DNA of 64,000 nucleotides from Candidatus Bathyarchaeia archaeon (GTDB lineage: Archaea > Thermoproteota > Bathyarchaeia > Bathyarchaeales > Bathycorpusculaceae), in the NCBI GenBank assembly GCA_041447175.1, contig CP166960.1:1566519-1630518 (forward strand), in the 5' to 3' direction. A model generated the notes under the pieces. The model saw only the letters and a list, made by a program, of their open reading frames with translations, had not been told where the DNA came from and did no database searches. Shown here one piece after another: positions 32,113 through 41,509 of the stretch. Positions within the stretch are counted from its first letter, which is position 1. Each line of letters opens with the position of its first letter. The position numbers and the translations under genes were made by a program.

Positions 32113-33066
32113 TTATGGGCGGTAGCCGCTTAACGTGCCCAACGCCAAGGTTGCGGCAGTTATGTCAGCGGTGGTGCCAGGGTTGTAGTTGTTGCCACAT
32201 TCCCGAAGCTTGCGGTCAAAGAGCAAAATACTTTCCCTGCCTTTGGGAGTGTCTAAGCCGCCTAACTCGAGGACGTTTTTGGCGTCTTTGGAGACATCAA
32301 GGGTTTTTTCTAAGCCGACTTTTCGGGAGATGAAGGTGTCGGGGCGTTCGGAGAGCACTTTGAGGAAGGTGTGGGTGATGGCAGTGTTAAGGCACTTCTT
32401 TTTCTCGTACAACTGCTCCATCAGGTAAGGATAAGCCAATTCGAAAGCTATGGGAAAGTTGTTGACCCACTCATAGCAGATGTCATCGTAGCCAGCGCCA
32501 ATCTTAAAGACTTGGTAAAGCGAAACGTCCTCCTCGACAAGGCGAGTTTTGGAGTTGGCGTCGTTTACGTCTAGGTCAGGGGCGTCGTTTAAGCCACTGG
32601 GGCTGGCGATGGCGATTGCATCGTAGAGGTTCACGGCGTCCTGTGCCGTGGTGGATTCGACAGCAAGTTTCATGTTTGCCCGAAGCTGCTTGAGGTCAAA
32701 TTCGCCCTTCTCGCCTATTTGGGTCATGCCAGCCGCGACTGCCAAGGGGATAAAAAGCATCACAGTGCCCAGCAGGGTGTTGCCGCCGTGTTGCCATGCG
32801 TCTATGTCGGCGACGCAGTCGCGCATAAGTTCACCCATACCCGCTTGGTTGACTTGTAGTTGCCCGTTTTGGATGGCTATGCCTCGTTTGGCGGCTTCCT
32901 CAAATGAAGCGGACGCGGCCACGGCTGAAGCCAAGAAGTGTTCTACGCGGGTGCCTTCAAAGCCGACCACGAAGTTTACGTTGCCGGGTTTGTTGGCGCT
33001 GACTTCGAAGAGGATAGCCATTTCTAGGCATCGGGAGATGTGTTTTGCCTTGTTGAATTGGGCCAT
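32113..33066 (-). CDS. CitG/MdcB-like triphosphoribosyl-dephospho-CoA synthase family protein
   Basis: About 317 residues from the ATG at 33066. SRCLEMAILFEVSANKPGNVNFVVGFE and DIDAWQHGGNTLLGTVMLFIPLAVAAG match the CitG family helical core with its acidic metal-binding residues. CitG makes the prosthetic group of citrate or malonate lyase, but those lyases are not visible here. Archaeal homologues also occur with pterin and C1 genes. The true substrate is not resolved. Confidence 0.8.
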   Translation of the reverse strand: MAQFNKAKHISRCLEMAILFEVSANKPGNVNFVVGFEGTRVEHFLASAVAASASFEEAAKRGIAIQNGQLQVNQAGMGELMRDCVADIDAWQHGGNTLLGTVMLFIPLAVAAGMTQIGEKGEFDLKQLRANMKLAVESTTAQDAVNLYDAIAIASPSGLNDAPDLDVNDANSKTRLVEEDVSLYQVFKIGAGYDDICYEWVNNFPIAFELAYPYLMEQLYEKKKCLNTAITHTFLKVLSERPDTFISRKVGLEKTLDVSKDAKNVLELGGLDTPKGRESILLFDRKLRECGNNYNPGTTADITAATLALGTLSGYRP

Positions 33067-33172
33067 GAGTGCGCACCGTGGGTTATTGAGGCGCAAAAAA
33101 GGTTTATTAACGTTATGTAAAAAGGTACAAACACTTGAAGAACACTACAACCCCACTTCAGAAGGCAAATTT

Positions 33173-34195
33173 ATGCGTGCACGTGAAGGCGACCTCATCC
33201 AAACAGCCAACAACGTCATATTCGACGTAAAAGGTTTAGTTCACCCCCCAAACAAAATCTTGGCGTTTCCCCGATACATCCCCAGCCCCACAGGCAACCG
33301 CACCAGCAGCCAAGGCAACCTGTACGGCAAAGTCTACAACCTCGCCGAACGCTACCAATACCTAAAACAGAAAACGCCGCACCTGCTCGTGTTTGACCCC
33401 GTTTTCGGCGAAAATCTATGCGAAGTCTCAACCACCGAAATCACCAAACACTACAACCCCATCGAAGCCCTTGAAAAGCTGCGCCAAGCCAGCAAGCTGC
33501 AGCCACTGGAGCAGAAAGCTGTGGCGTTGGCGGAGGAGTTGCAGGAGGCAGCAGGGATTCCGTGGAGCAGCATAGGCATCTCAGGCTCAGTTATGGCGGG
33601 ACTGTTCACGCTGCAAAGCGACATCGACCCCCTCGTGTACGGCACAGAAAACAGCCGCAAAGCCTACGAAGCCATGGAGAGGCTGCAAAAAACGCAGACA
33701 TCACATTTCAAGGCATACACGCGCTCAGAGTTGCAGGCGCTCTTCGAGTTCCGTTCGAAAGACACCAAGATGAGTTTTGAGGACTTCGAACGCGTCGAAA
33801 CCCGCAAATTCTTCCAAGGCATGTACGATGGAACCGACTATTTTGTGCGGTTCGTCAAAGACTGGCAGGAAGTAGATGAACAGTATGGTGATGTGTGCTA
33901 CGAAAACTCTGGCTACGCCAAGGTCTCTGCCTTGGTGGTGGATGACTCCGAAGCATTGTTCACACCCTGCAGCTACAAGCTGGAAAAAGTGAAAATTTTA
34001 GAAGGTCCCCAACTGGAGCCCCTCACGGAAGTGGCGTCATTTCGCGGCAGATTCTGCATGCAAGCCAAACCCGGCGAAGCAGTTGTGGCGCAAGGCAAAG
34101 TGGAACGGGTCACCGACAAACGCAGCGGCAACAGCCACTACCGCGTCATAATCGGCAACCAACCCGCCGACTACCTCACCCTGTCACACGCGTAG
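33173..34195 (+). CDS. Nucleotidyltransferase-like protein, paralogue 1
   Basis: 340 residues from ATG 33173; the frame is open far upstream, but only this start aligns with the paralogues. The nucleotidyltransferase core motif G-S-x10-DxD is read in GISGSVMAGLFTLQSDIDPLVYG near residue 140. The N-terminal REGDLIQTANNVIFDVKG segment matches the same region of the two genes at 34184 and 35260. A C-terminal beta domain (GEAVVAQGKVERVTDK) may bind nucleic acid. The three genes form a local family; the role is unknown. Confidence 0.8.
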   Translation: MRAREGDLIQTANNVIFDVKGLVHPPNKILAFPRYIPSPTGNRTSSQGNLYGKVYNLAERYQYLKQKTPHLLVFDPVFGENLCEVSTTEITKHYNPIEALEKLRQASKLQPLEQKAVALAEELQEAAGIPWSSIGISGSVMAGLFTLQSDIDPLVYGTENSRKAYEAMERLQKTQTSHFKAYTRSELQALFEFRSKDTKMSFEDFERVETRKFFQGMYDGTDYFVRFVKDWQEVDEQYGDVCYENSGYAKVSALVVDDSEALFTPCSYKLEKVKILEGPQLEPLTEVASFRGRFCMQAKPGEAVVAQGKVERVTDKRSGNSHYRVIIGNQPADYLTLSHA

Positions 34196-35272
34196 GTCAG
34201 CAACTTTGAGCACTTGCTCATAGTAACGTGGACAGTAAGTCAGGGTTACCTGATAAAAGCTGCCGTTTTCCGATTGAACCTCTTCAAGGCTGCCCTGCAC
34301 GATTATGGTTTCGTCTTTGTGGGCTTGCAGGCGGAACTCCTCCATGTAGGAAACCACACGCACAGCCTCCAAAGCCTTCTTTGAACCAGATAAAACGTTT
34401 AGGGGTTCAATGCCGTAAACCGACGGAATATACGGAGCATCAGCATCTTCGGTCACGCGGGCTTTCAGGTTAACCCAGCCTTTGCGCACAATCTTGGTTT
34501 TAGAGTTGTATTCACTGTTGATTTCCTCCCAGCTCTTTACGGGCTCAAACTCGGCTTTTATGGTTCGCCCACTTTGGCGGTCGTCATATAAACCGTAGAT
34601 GAGTTTGCGTTTCTGGTGCCACAAGAACTCTCTGACGCTAAGATTCTTGAACCGCCATTTCTTACCATCCATCGCGGCGGAAGTTGAAAACTCGTTACGG
34701 AAACCCGAAAGCCCATCACTGTAAAGGTCGCCGAGGACTTCGCGCACTTTAGCGATTTCTTTGCCGCCATAAACCAGCAAATCAATGTCCGAATAGTCAG
34801 GATGATGGAACCCATGCAGCATGGACCCAAAAACGCCAAAATCCTTGATGGTTAACCCCGAACATTTGAGTGAAATTTCCAACACACGCTGAGTAGCCGC
34901 CACAAGGTCATCAGGAGAACCCTCAGCCGCCAACACCTGCAGCCGCCGCTGCGGCATCCTTGCCTCCGCGATGTCACCTTTCTTTATACCCACAACCTTA
35001 ACGCCCAACATCTTGTGGTCCAAGGTGTATTGGGGGTAGTTTTTGAAGACGAATTTCCAGCCTTCATCATCGTAGAATTTGTAGAAGACTTTCCCGCTGG
35101 TTCCACCGTTACGAAGCGCCCGCTTATCCTTGGAGTGAAAAATGTCGGCAGAAGCGTATTCGGCGTCGCATATGTAGGCGCCACGGGGGTGACTGTAGCC
35201 GAAAACGCGGAAAATCAAGCCTTCCTTGGTGAGGACGCCGTCGCGGTCACGCAGTTTCTTTATAGCGGCCAT
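34184..35272 (-). CDS. Nucleotidyltransferase-like protein, paralogue 2
   Basis: 362 residues. Core motif [25 protein letters not shown] near residue 150. The N-terminus [22 protein letters not shown] matches the other two copies, as does the C-terminal small beta domain ([18 protein letters not shown]). It overlaps the convergent paralogue 1 at its 3' end by 12 nt and paralogue 3 by 13 nt at its start, so it is coupled to paralogue 3 on the same strand. Confidence 0.82.
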   Translation of the reverse strand: MAAIKKLRDRDGVLTKEGLIFRVFGYSHPRGAYICDAEYASADIFHSKDKRALRNGGTSGKVFYKFYDDEGWKFVFKNYPQYTLDHKMLGVKVVGIKKGDIAEARMPQRRLQVLAAEGSPDDLVAATQRVLEISLKCSGLTIKDFGVFGSMLHGFHHPDYSDIDLLVYGGKEIAKVREVLGDLYSDGLSGFRNEFSTSAAMDGKKWRFKNLSVREFLWHQKRKLIYGLYDDRQSGRTIKAEFEPVKSWEEINSEYNSKTKIVRKGWVNLKARVTEDADAPYIPSVYGIEPLNVLSGSKKALEAVRVVSYMEEFRLQAHKDETIIVQGSLEEVQSENGSFYQVTLTYCPRYYEQVLKVADLRV

Positions 35273-36354
35273 ATTTGTTCTTCCTCAGACGTTGCTGTTC
35301 CAACCACAACCTGATACGTCGCCTCGCCTGTTTTAACAGACTCCACCTTTTCCAGCATCCCAGAAACTTTCACCTTATCACCAGTTCGGGCAACATTACG
35401 GTAACAGCCAATGTTGCTTAGGATGCAGCCGGGAACTTGGTCAAGAGGAAGCTGGGATTTCTCGTCCGCAGGCTCATAATCTTTAAGCCGGTATATCGCG
35501 GGGCGGTAAATTGCCTCCGTGTCATCACTAATCACACACTGAAACTTTACAGGCGTGGTAGGTATGAAGCGGTATTCACCATACTTCTCATACACTTCTT
35601 CAGGAAGCTTCCCAGCCGTAAACATCCAAATTTTATCCTTGTACTTGCCTTTGAATTTGCGGGCGCGGTCCAGCTTGTTGCCAAAAATATAACGCATAGT
35701 CCCAGCGTTCACCAGACGCTCAATGGTTTCTTCAACCACACGAAAGTTTCCAGTGCCGTAAACAACAAAGTCGATGTCGCTTTCTTCACTGTGCATGTTT
35801 AGCGCAATGGAGCCGTGCATGCCAAAGTGACTAAGACGAACACCAGACTCCTTGCTGAGCATGGTTATAAGCTCCACAGCTAAAGCTTGCATGCTATCGG
35901 GGCTGGGCAAAGCAAGGATGGTTTGCAAGCAGTCGCGGGGAACAAAAACTTCGGCGATACGTCGGATTGGGGCGCTGATGAGTTCCTTGTTGCGGAAGGG
36001 ACATAAGTAGAGGTAGTCGGGAAAGTTTTTCCGGAAGGTTTCAATGAAGGATTGATAGTTTTTGGCGGTGTAGAGTTTTTCGGCGCGGAAAAGTTTCTTG
36101 CCGCCAAACTGCCACGTCCGCTCAAGCATTTCCACGTGGAAGAGCTCTTGGTACTCGGCGGGGATATATTTAAGGAACGCGAACACGCGTCCGCCGGGAT
36201 GCTCGTAGCCAAGCGTGTTGAATATGAAGCCTTCATGGGTTACGAAAGTGTCTCCGTCTCGGGGGATCCAATTTTCTGTGGAAGCCGTTTTGATGCACCG
36301 CGTTAAGAAGACAAAATGAGGATTAAAAAAGCTATTGCAAACACATTCCGACAA
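35260..36354 (-). CDS. Nucleotidyltransferase-like protein, paralogue 3
   Basis: 364 residues from the ATG at 36354; the first 20-30 residues are doubtful, since homology to the paralogues begins near [19 protein letters not shown] (about residue 33). The core motif is [27 protein letters not shown]. The C-terminus again has a short beta segment ([19 protein letters not shown]). It is the first gene of a two-gene minus-strand unit with paralogue 2. Substrate unknown. Confidence 0.8.
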   Translation of the reverse strand: MSECVCNSFFNPHFVFLTRCIKTASTENWIPRDGDTFVTHEGFIFNTLGYEHPGGRVFAFLKYIPAEYQELFHVEMLERTWQFGGKKLFRAEKLYTAKNYQSFIETFRKNFPDYLYLCPFRNKELISAPIRRIAEVFVPRDCLQTILALPSPDSMQALAVELITMLSKESGVRLSHFGMHGSIALNMHSEESDIDFVVYGTGNFRVVEETIERLVNAGTMRYIFGNKLDRARKFKGKYKDKIWMFTAGKLPEEVYEKYGEYRFIPTTPVKFQCVISDDTEAIYRPAIYRLKDYEPADEKSQLPLDQVPGCILSNIGCYRNVARTGDKVKVSGMLEKVESVKTGEATYQVVVGTATSEEEQIWPL

Positions 36355-36473
36355 AAATTATCGACACACAATTAGGAAAAGAAAGCGCACTTCAAAAGAA
36401 AGCCCAAAGATTGGAACATCAACTACCTATCTGGTCTAAGGGCAGCCTAAAATAGGGAAGAGAAGGCAGCATC

Positions 36474-36905
36474 TTATACTGTTGCGGTTTTGTTCATCTT
36501 TATCTGCAAGGCAATTACCGCTGCACTAACCCCGACCACTACCGTTGCGCTCAAAAGAATAAACAGCCAGTTATGAGCCAGGAAGCTGCTTAACAGGTCG
36601 TTTCGATAGAAGCAAATCCCATAACCGCCTACTCCAAGCCCAGCCAAAAAAAGAGCCACCTTCAAAACGTCTAGCAGACGAATGTGGAAGGTTTCTGCCC
36701 TGAATCTTCGGTCCAGTCCGCCTGCAGCAAAAAGCAGCACAACTGAACCAAAACCAAGCAGGCAACCACGCCAGTTTCGGGTAAAGAAAGCAGCCAACCG
36801 TTCAGCGTTGGATGCATCGGGCAAGAATACCCACAGAAGAATCAGGATATGGAGCCTACTAGAAAGCCTGTGTCGAGTAGCTGCCCGTTTAAGGCTGGAC
36901 CCCAA
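36474..36905 (-). CDS. Possible membrane protein, upstream in-frame UGA
   Basis: 143 residues from a TTG. At least three hydrophobic helices are clear (CLLGFGSVVLLFAAGG, LLDVLKVALFLAGLGVGGYG, WLFILLSATVVVGVSAAVIAL). The same frame continues upstream through a single TGA at 36954-36956 into another open stretch to 37172. The first 30 residues here look non-conserved and the GC content is high. It may be a degraded or frameshifted gene, or a recoded one. No homology recognised. Confidence 0.4.
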   Translation of the reverse strand: MGSSLKRAATRHRLSSRLHILILLWVFLPDASNAERLAAFFTRNWRGCLLGFGSVVLLFAAGGLDRRFRAETFHIRLLDVLKVALFLAGLGVGGYGICFYRNDLLSSFLAHNWLFILLSATVVVGVSAAVIALQIKMNKTATV

Positions 36906-36953
36906 GTTCTGCGCCAGGGCACGGGTTTGTCGCCAGCTACCTGAAGGTCGGGG

Positions 36954-37172
36954 TCAGCGGTTTCCAGTAGCCCACGGGAGCGGGGAGGTAGGGTAGAGCC
37001 ATTCGCAGCCTCGGTCTTTCACCGTTGTAAGAGATTCTTGGAAAGAATGCAGGAACATGCCCAAGGAAACGAAGGGGTTGACCAAGAAGACGGCGATTAT
37101 GACAAAGAAATTGTGGAACAGGGAGCGATGAAGCTGTTCATCGCGATACTGCTTGATTTTCATGAACAGCAT
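36954..37172 (-). CDS. Small possible membrane-associated ORF
   Basis: 72 residues with one hydrophobic stretch (FFVIIAVFLVNPFVSLGMFL). It lies in the same frame as the membrane ORF at 36474-36905, separated by 16 codons after a TGA. The C-terminal part (CEWLYPTSPLPWATGNR) is low-confidence coding. It may be the N-terminus of a broken gene. Confidence 0.3.
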   Translation of the reverse strand: MLFMKIKQYRDEQLHRSLFHNFFVIIAVFLVNPFVSLGMFLHSFQESLTTVKDRGCEWLYPTSPLPWATGNR

Positions 37173-37427
37173 TCTCTGTCTAAATCAGGCAGAAGCGCCC
37201 CAAGGGCAACCAGAAGGGCAGGTCCGGGTTGACCAAACAGCAGAAAACCGAGGGCTAAAGAGAAAAAAAGATGCGTGTAGGTAAATTCACGAGTTTGTCC
37301 CCAACCGATATATCACCAGAAAATGAATTTCTAATTTTCGGTTAGGCTACCGCCCCTGAACGTTAATTGCCAGAAAAGCCATAAATCTTAAATTGCTAAA
37401 ACAAAAAGAGTAGTTAGAGTGCAATCC

Positions 37428-37901
37428 ATGAACGCAGAGTTATATCCCTATGTACTTTTTCTTCCAGGCGAAGAGAAAAACAAGGTTCTCAGCGCCATAT
37501 TCGGCTCCAAAGCCGCAGTTGACCTCCTCAAATTCGCCTTAGAGCAAGGCGTAGCCAAAAGCATCTACCAAAAAGACCTCGTCAAAAAACTCAACTTCTC
37601 CAACAAAACCATAATCGAAAACCTCAAAACCCTCACCAAACTCGGCGTTCTAAACGAAGCCATGGAAAAAAACGAAAAAGAAGGTCGAATCATCTGGGTC
37701 AAAGCTTACCAACTCACCGACCTAGGCAAATGGTTCGCGCTCCTCATGGCTGACGAAGAACAAATCAGCGAACGAGAGAAAGCCGAAATTATGCAGAACC
37801 TGTTCCGCATCTACGTAAAGATGGTCAAAGGCTTAGCGGAAGAGCTTCACATCGACAAACGCATGTTTGAAGACATATTCAGGGAAGAAATGCAATCTTG
37901 A
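37428..37901 (+). CDS. Winged-helix regulator-like protein
   Basis: 157 residues from the ATG at 37428. AVDLLKFALEQGVAKSIYQKDLVKKLNFSNKTIIENLKTLTKLG is a winged-helix DNA-binding segment. The acidic C-terminal part is helical. Its stop overlaps the start of the MobB gene by 4 nt, so the pair is one transcription unit. A role in Mo/W cofactor regulation is inferred only from that pairing. Confidence 0.75.
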   Translation: MNAELYPYVLFLPGEEKNKVLSAIFGSKAAVDLLKFALEQGVAKSIYQKDLVKKLNFSNKTIIENLKTLTKLGVLNEAMEKNEKEGRIIWVKAYQLTDLGKWFALLMADEEQISEREKAEIMQNLFRIYVKMVKGLAEELHIDKRMFEDIFREEMQS

Positions 37902-38419
37902 AAGTTGTCTCCATCATTGGCACCAAAAAATCAGGCAAAACCACAACCACCGAAAACCTCATCTCGGAACTCTCCAAACTCGGCTACAAAGTGGCAGCCA
38001 TAAAACACGTCCCCGAAAGAGACTTCACCCTCGACACGCCCGGAAAAGACACTTACCGCTTTGCCCAGCACGGAGCCAAAACCATTGTTGCGTTCTCCGC
38101 TAAAGAACTCACCACCATCGAAAAAATCCCCGCTGAAGAGGTTTCCTTTGAGAAACTTTTAGAGAAATGCGCAGGCAACGACATTGTGCTGGTTGAAGGC
38201 TTAAAACAGGTTATGGCAAAAAACCCCGCAATCCCCAAAATCTCTGTAGTTAAAACCAAAGAGGAAGCTCTATACGCCAAAGAAGCCTACACGCCCATCC
38301 TTGCCTTCAGTGGACCATTTAACACCAAAGAACTGGAGCCCAAAACCACCTACATCAATGCACTAACAAATCCGGACAAACTAGCCGCATTCATAGAAGA
38401 GCAAGTGCTCAAAAAATAA
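37898..38419 (+). CDS. mobB: MobB-like GTPase, third copy in the window
   Basis: 173 residues from a TTG overlapping the regulator. SIIGTKKSGKTTTTENLISEL is the P-loop, KVAAIKHVPERDFTLDTPGKDTYRFAQHGA the MobB core and IVLVEGLKQVM the Walker-B strand. It aligns with the copy at 20893, so multiple MobB proteins may serve different Mo/W enzymes. It is complete and of normal length. Confidence 0.9.
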   Translation: MKVVSIIGTKKSGKTTTTENLISELSKLGYKVAAIKHVPERDFTLDTPGKDTYRFAQHGAKTIVAFSAKELTTIEKIPAEEVSFEKLLEKCAGNDIVLVEGLKQVMAKNPAIPKISVVKTKEEALYAKEAYTPILAFSGPFNTKELEPKTTYINALTNPDKLAAFIEEQVLKK

Positions 38420-38550
38420 AAAATAGTGCTGTTGTTGGTGTGTGGGGTTTGGAGGCTTTTGAAGGGAGAAAGGGAAGCGTGCAAAAAGTGTGAGACGCCC
38501 CCAAACCTGTCCACCCAACTAGTTGCCGTGTGCCTCTTTTCTCCATATTT

Positions 38551-39729
38551 CTAAAGTGCTTTGAAAGCTTCAAACCAACGGGTATACAACGCCAGCATAT
38601 CCATGGAAACACTGGGTTTTCGCGCATCAAATATCTGTCTGAAATCATTCATGATTAAGGGTCTTGGCTTTGCGGCTTTGTCTAAGGCTTTGCCTGACTC
38701 GAAGAATTCTCCGATAAGGGAAAGCTGCGCTGACTGGCAAACGTCCCGTATGTCGCTGCCTGAGAAGCCCTCGCTAAGCCTTGCCAACTCATGCAGGTCT
38801 ACATCTTTTTCAGTCTGAAGGTTCCCAGTGTAGAACTTGAGCATGTTTACACGTGTATTGTGGTCAGGCAACGGCACCAAAATACGCTTCTGGAACCGGC
38901 GAATAAACGCCCAATCCAAATCCCAAGGCTTGTTCGTGGCGCCGATGACGTAAACGTGCAGTTGCTTGCCTTTGTCCATGATGCCGTCCATTTCTTTGAG
39001 GAACTGGTTCTTAACACGGATTTCGCCGCCCACCTCATTAGAATGAGTGCCCATCAGGGAGTCTAACTCGTCCACGAACACGATGGCAGGTTTACCATCA
39101 AGGGAGCTTTTACGTGCAGAACCAAACAGCTTCGCGACATTCTGCTCTGCCTCGCCCAGCCACTTGCTCATAATGGACGCCGCATCAATGCTGTAAAAGT
39201 TTCCATCTATCTCTGTGGCAACTGCCGCAGCCAGCAACGTCTTACCGCAACCAGGAGGACCAAAAAGCAGAATTCCACGCGGCCAACCCAACGGAAACAG
39301 GTCAGGCCGCTGCACAGGGTAAACAATAGCTTCTTTAACGGCTTTCTTGGCGGGTTCTAAACCTACAACTTCGTCCCACGTAACATGGGGCTTCTCCGTA
39401 ACTATGAGCTCTTCACCGTCGGGTTCGCCTGCAGGTGCAGCGCGTTCTACACCGTCTTCCTCGACTGTCTGCTCTTCCATCTCATGCCGCACACCCCGAA
39501 CCGAAACAGCACCCTGCAGGGCTTTAATTCGTTCTTGGTATGCGATGGCTCGTTGCACATAGACTTTGTTTAAGCCGTATTCCGGATAAAGTTGGACAAG
39601 TTGAAGCAGGCTTTCGATGGCTTTCTGGTACAGAGTTATAGCTCGGCCTTTGTTGCCTTGCTTGTCCATTTTCACGGCTTCTAATGCGTAAGCTGTTGCT
39701 ACTCTTTCAAGTTCTTGTGAAGCGCTCAT
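38551..39729 (-). CDS. cdvC: Vps4-like AAA ATPase CdvC
   Basis: 392 residues. The N-terminal 75 or so form a MIT-like helical domain (QELERVATAYALEAVKMDKQGNKGRAITLYQKAIE). A single AAA module follows, with Walker A FGPPGCGKTLLAAA, Walker B AIVFVDELDSL, and the sensor and arginine-finger region. It would disassemble ESCRT-III filaments during cell division. It lies 19 nt after the CdvB gene, last in the four-gene cdv set. Confidence 0.95.
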   Translation of the reverse strand: MSASQELERVATAYALEAVKMDKQGNKGRAITLYQKAIESLLQLVQLYPEYGLNKVYVQRAIAYQERIKALQGAVSVRGVRHEMEEQTVEEDGVERAAPAGEPDGEELIVTEKPHVTWDEVVGLEPAKKAVKEAIVYPVQRPDLFPLGWPRGILLFGPPGCGKTLLAAAVATEIDGNFYSIDAASIMSKWLGEAEQNVAKLFGSARKSSLDGKPAIVFVDELDSLMGTHSNEVGGEIRVKNQFLKEMDGIMDKGKQLHVYVIGATNKPWDLDWAFIRRFQKRILVPLPDHNTRVNMLKFYTGNLQTEKDVDLHELARLSEGFSGSDIRDVCQSAQLSLIGEFFESGKALDKAAKPRPLIMNDFRQIFDARKPSVSMDMLALYTRWFEAFKAL

Positions 39730-39748
39730 GTTTTCCCCTCTAATCGAC

Positions 39749-40657
39749 TTATTCTGGCGGTCTCAGTTCAATTTTTATACGTCCCTTGTTGCCTAAGCTT
39801 TCAAGGGCTTTCTCAATTTCCTTGTTTGAAGTGTTTAACTCACTGGAACAACGTGTAAGGTCTATTTCACCATTACTCTTACGAACGTACTCCAACAGCA
39901 AATCCTCAATTGAGGACTTATCAACGGTCAACGAGAACTCCTTGATTTCCTGTTTCCGATAGGAAAACGTGGTCTGAGGTGCACTCCGCGAGGAATCGAC
40001 CTTCGACTTACGTCCAACCGCCTGCGAATTCGAAGCCGACAGAGCAACAAGCTCTCTCACGGGGGCTGCTTTGGGTGCAACAGTGGCTTTCGGCTCCGTT
40101 GCAGGCGGTTCAGGCAGAGTATCGGCGAGTTTCTGCTCCAAGAAGTTTGAAACTTCTTTGAGGATTTCTTCGCCGCCCTCTGTTTTGTTTCCGACTGGAA
40201 TCACAGCGTCTGCATCAGAAGTAACTTTGGTGGCGTAAAGCGTCTCGCTGATGGTGGTTTGGACTGTGTTAAGCTCTGCGGACACGTCGGGTAACACTTG
40301 GAAAAGCTCCTGCGATACATTCTGCAACAGCTTCAACGCAGGCTTAAGGTCCACAACGATTTCGCTGAGTTCCTTGATGGTTTCAAGTCTAAGCACAACG
40401 CGTTCTATAGCTAACTGAACATTGTATAGAAACTTGAGTAGCTTACGGACTTCAGCGAGTTCATTAGCGCAAACCGACGCGCGTTCTTTGTTATTCTTTT
40501 TCAACGCGCTCATGCAGGTTTCGAAAAGCACTTTATCGCGTTCTTTAAGGCGGTAGCTAGCCTGCTCCAGCTTGTTTTGCTGAACTCGAAGCGTGTAAAT
40601 TGATTTAGTTGCTAGTTCTTTGACGGGAGGAGGAGCGTGGCGGGCTAAAACTTTAAT
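39749..40657 (-). CDS. cdvB: ESCRT-III protein CdvB with winged-helix tail; ATT start
   Basis: 302 residues if translation starts at ATT 40657. The frame has no ATG, GTG or TTG between an upstream TAG (40681) and a GTG at 40531. That GTG would cut helix alpha-1 of the ESCRT-III core. Upstream residues read KVLARHAPPPVKELATKSIY...LEQASYRLKERDKV, a normal ESCRT-III basic helix. GGAGGG sits 7 nt before the ATT, an ideal spacing. The C-terminus has a Pro-rich linker, a probable MIM for CdvC, and a winged helix (SIEDLLLEYVRKSNGEIDL) that would bind the CdvA tail. Confidence 0.9.
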   Translation of the reverse strand: MKVLARHAPPPVKELATKSIYTLRVQQNKLEQASYRLKERDKVLFETCMSALKKNNKERASVCANELAEVRKLLKFLYNVQLAIERVVLRLETIKELSEIVVDLKPALKLLQNVSQELFQVLPDVSAELNTVQTTISETLYATKVTSDADAVIPVGNKTEGGEEILKEVSNFLEQKLADTLPEPPATEPKATVAPKAAPVRELVALSASNSQAVGRKSKVDSSRSAPQTTFSYRKQEIKEFSLTVDKSSIEDLLLEYVRKSNGEIDLTRCSSELNTSNKEIEKALESLGNKGRIKIELRPPE

Positions 40658-40703
40658 TTTTGTTCCCTCCGCACCCTGCTATCTTTCCCATCTACTCTTC
40701 CGG

Positions 40704-41495
40704 CTATATTCCAGCCTTTCCGACTTCTTTGACGTAAACTACAACGGGGGGTTCTGGGAGCTCTGGCGCTTCAGGCTCTGGAGCTGCTACCGGGCGAGGT
40801 GATTCTTGAGCGGGTTCATTGTAAACTGGGGGTTTCTGTTCAGGCAATGGTTTTTGTTCGGGCAACTTGGGTTCAGCAACAACTGGGGATTCCCCGATGA
40901 GCATGTTGGAAAGCTTGGTCTTAATTGATTCCAAGTCAGCTTTTTCGGCGGCAGTACGTTTCAGGGTTTCCTGAAGCATACTAAAGCCGTTGCGGTATGC
41001 TTCGTCGTTGATTTTCCCGATTTCGTGCTCTAACTCCAAGTGTAAAACACCGTAGCTTAAAGCTTGAATTTCATCTTCACATCGGTTAATTCCCTGAGCG
41101 GCTTCGTCCAACAGCAGCTGAGCGTCTTTGCGCAGCTGGCTTAGGACTGTAGAGAAGTTGCTGTGGAGCTCTGTGTATAGAACTTGGGCGATTTTTCGTT
41201 TTTCAGCCAAGTCCTTTAGGGCTTTGTCTTTGCGCCATATAAACGGAATCTGGTCGCAGAAGATTGCGGCTTTAGCCTTAATTTTTGAAATGAATATGAC
41301 ATCAGCGCCATTGAATATGAGGTACTCCATGGGCTGCTTTGTGAATCTGCCATCGCTTTGTTCGATAAATGCTGCTTCGAACTTTCCACTTGGCGTGGTG
41401 GCGAAAGAGATTATTCTCCCAACTAAACGGCCGTATTCGTCTTTCACTGGTTTACCAATTGAAAGAAAAAGATTGGATGGGGATGTTTGAGACAT
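40704..41495 (-). CDS. cdvA: CdvA-like division protein
   Basis: 263 residues. An N-terminal PRC-barrel (SIGKPVKDEYGRLVGRIISF) is followed by a long helical coiled coil (about 90-200). A Pro/Glu-rich linker ends in PPVVVYVKEVGKAGI, a short strand motif like the CdvA peptide that docks on the CdvB winged helix. CdvA marks the division site on the membrane. It sits between the two ESCRT-III genes in the same operon. Confidence 0.85.
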   Translation of the reverse strand: MSQTSPSNLFLSIGKPVKDEYGRLVGRIISFATTPSGKFEAAFIEQSDGRFTKQPMEYLIFNGADVIFISKIKAKAAIFCDQIPFIWRKDKALKDLAEKRKIAQVLYTELHSNFSTVLSQLRKDAQLLLDEAAQGINRCEDEIQALSYGVLHLELEHEIGKINDEAYRNGFSMLQETLKRTAAEKADLESIKTKLSNMLIGESPVVAEPKLPEQKPLPEQKPPVYNEPAQESPRPVAAPEPEAPELPEPPVVVYVKEVGKAGI

Positions 41496-41509
41496 TTTTT
41501 ATCCTCCTT

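Noticed and set aside
32648-33172. Extended open frame in front of nucleotidyltransferase paralogue 1
   Set aside because: It is antisense to the CitG-like gene and has low-complexity Ser/Ala composition; alignment with paralogues begins at the ATG at 33173.
37791-37800. Possible third copy of the 47-nt element (ATGCAGAACC)
   Set aside because: It is inside a coding region (codons for IMQNL) and lacks the other two blocks, so it is chance.
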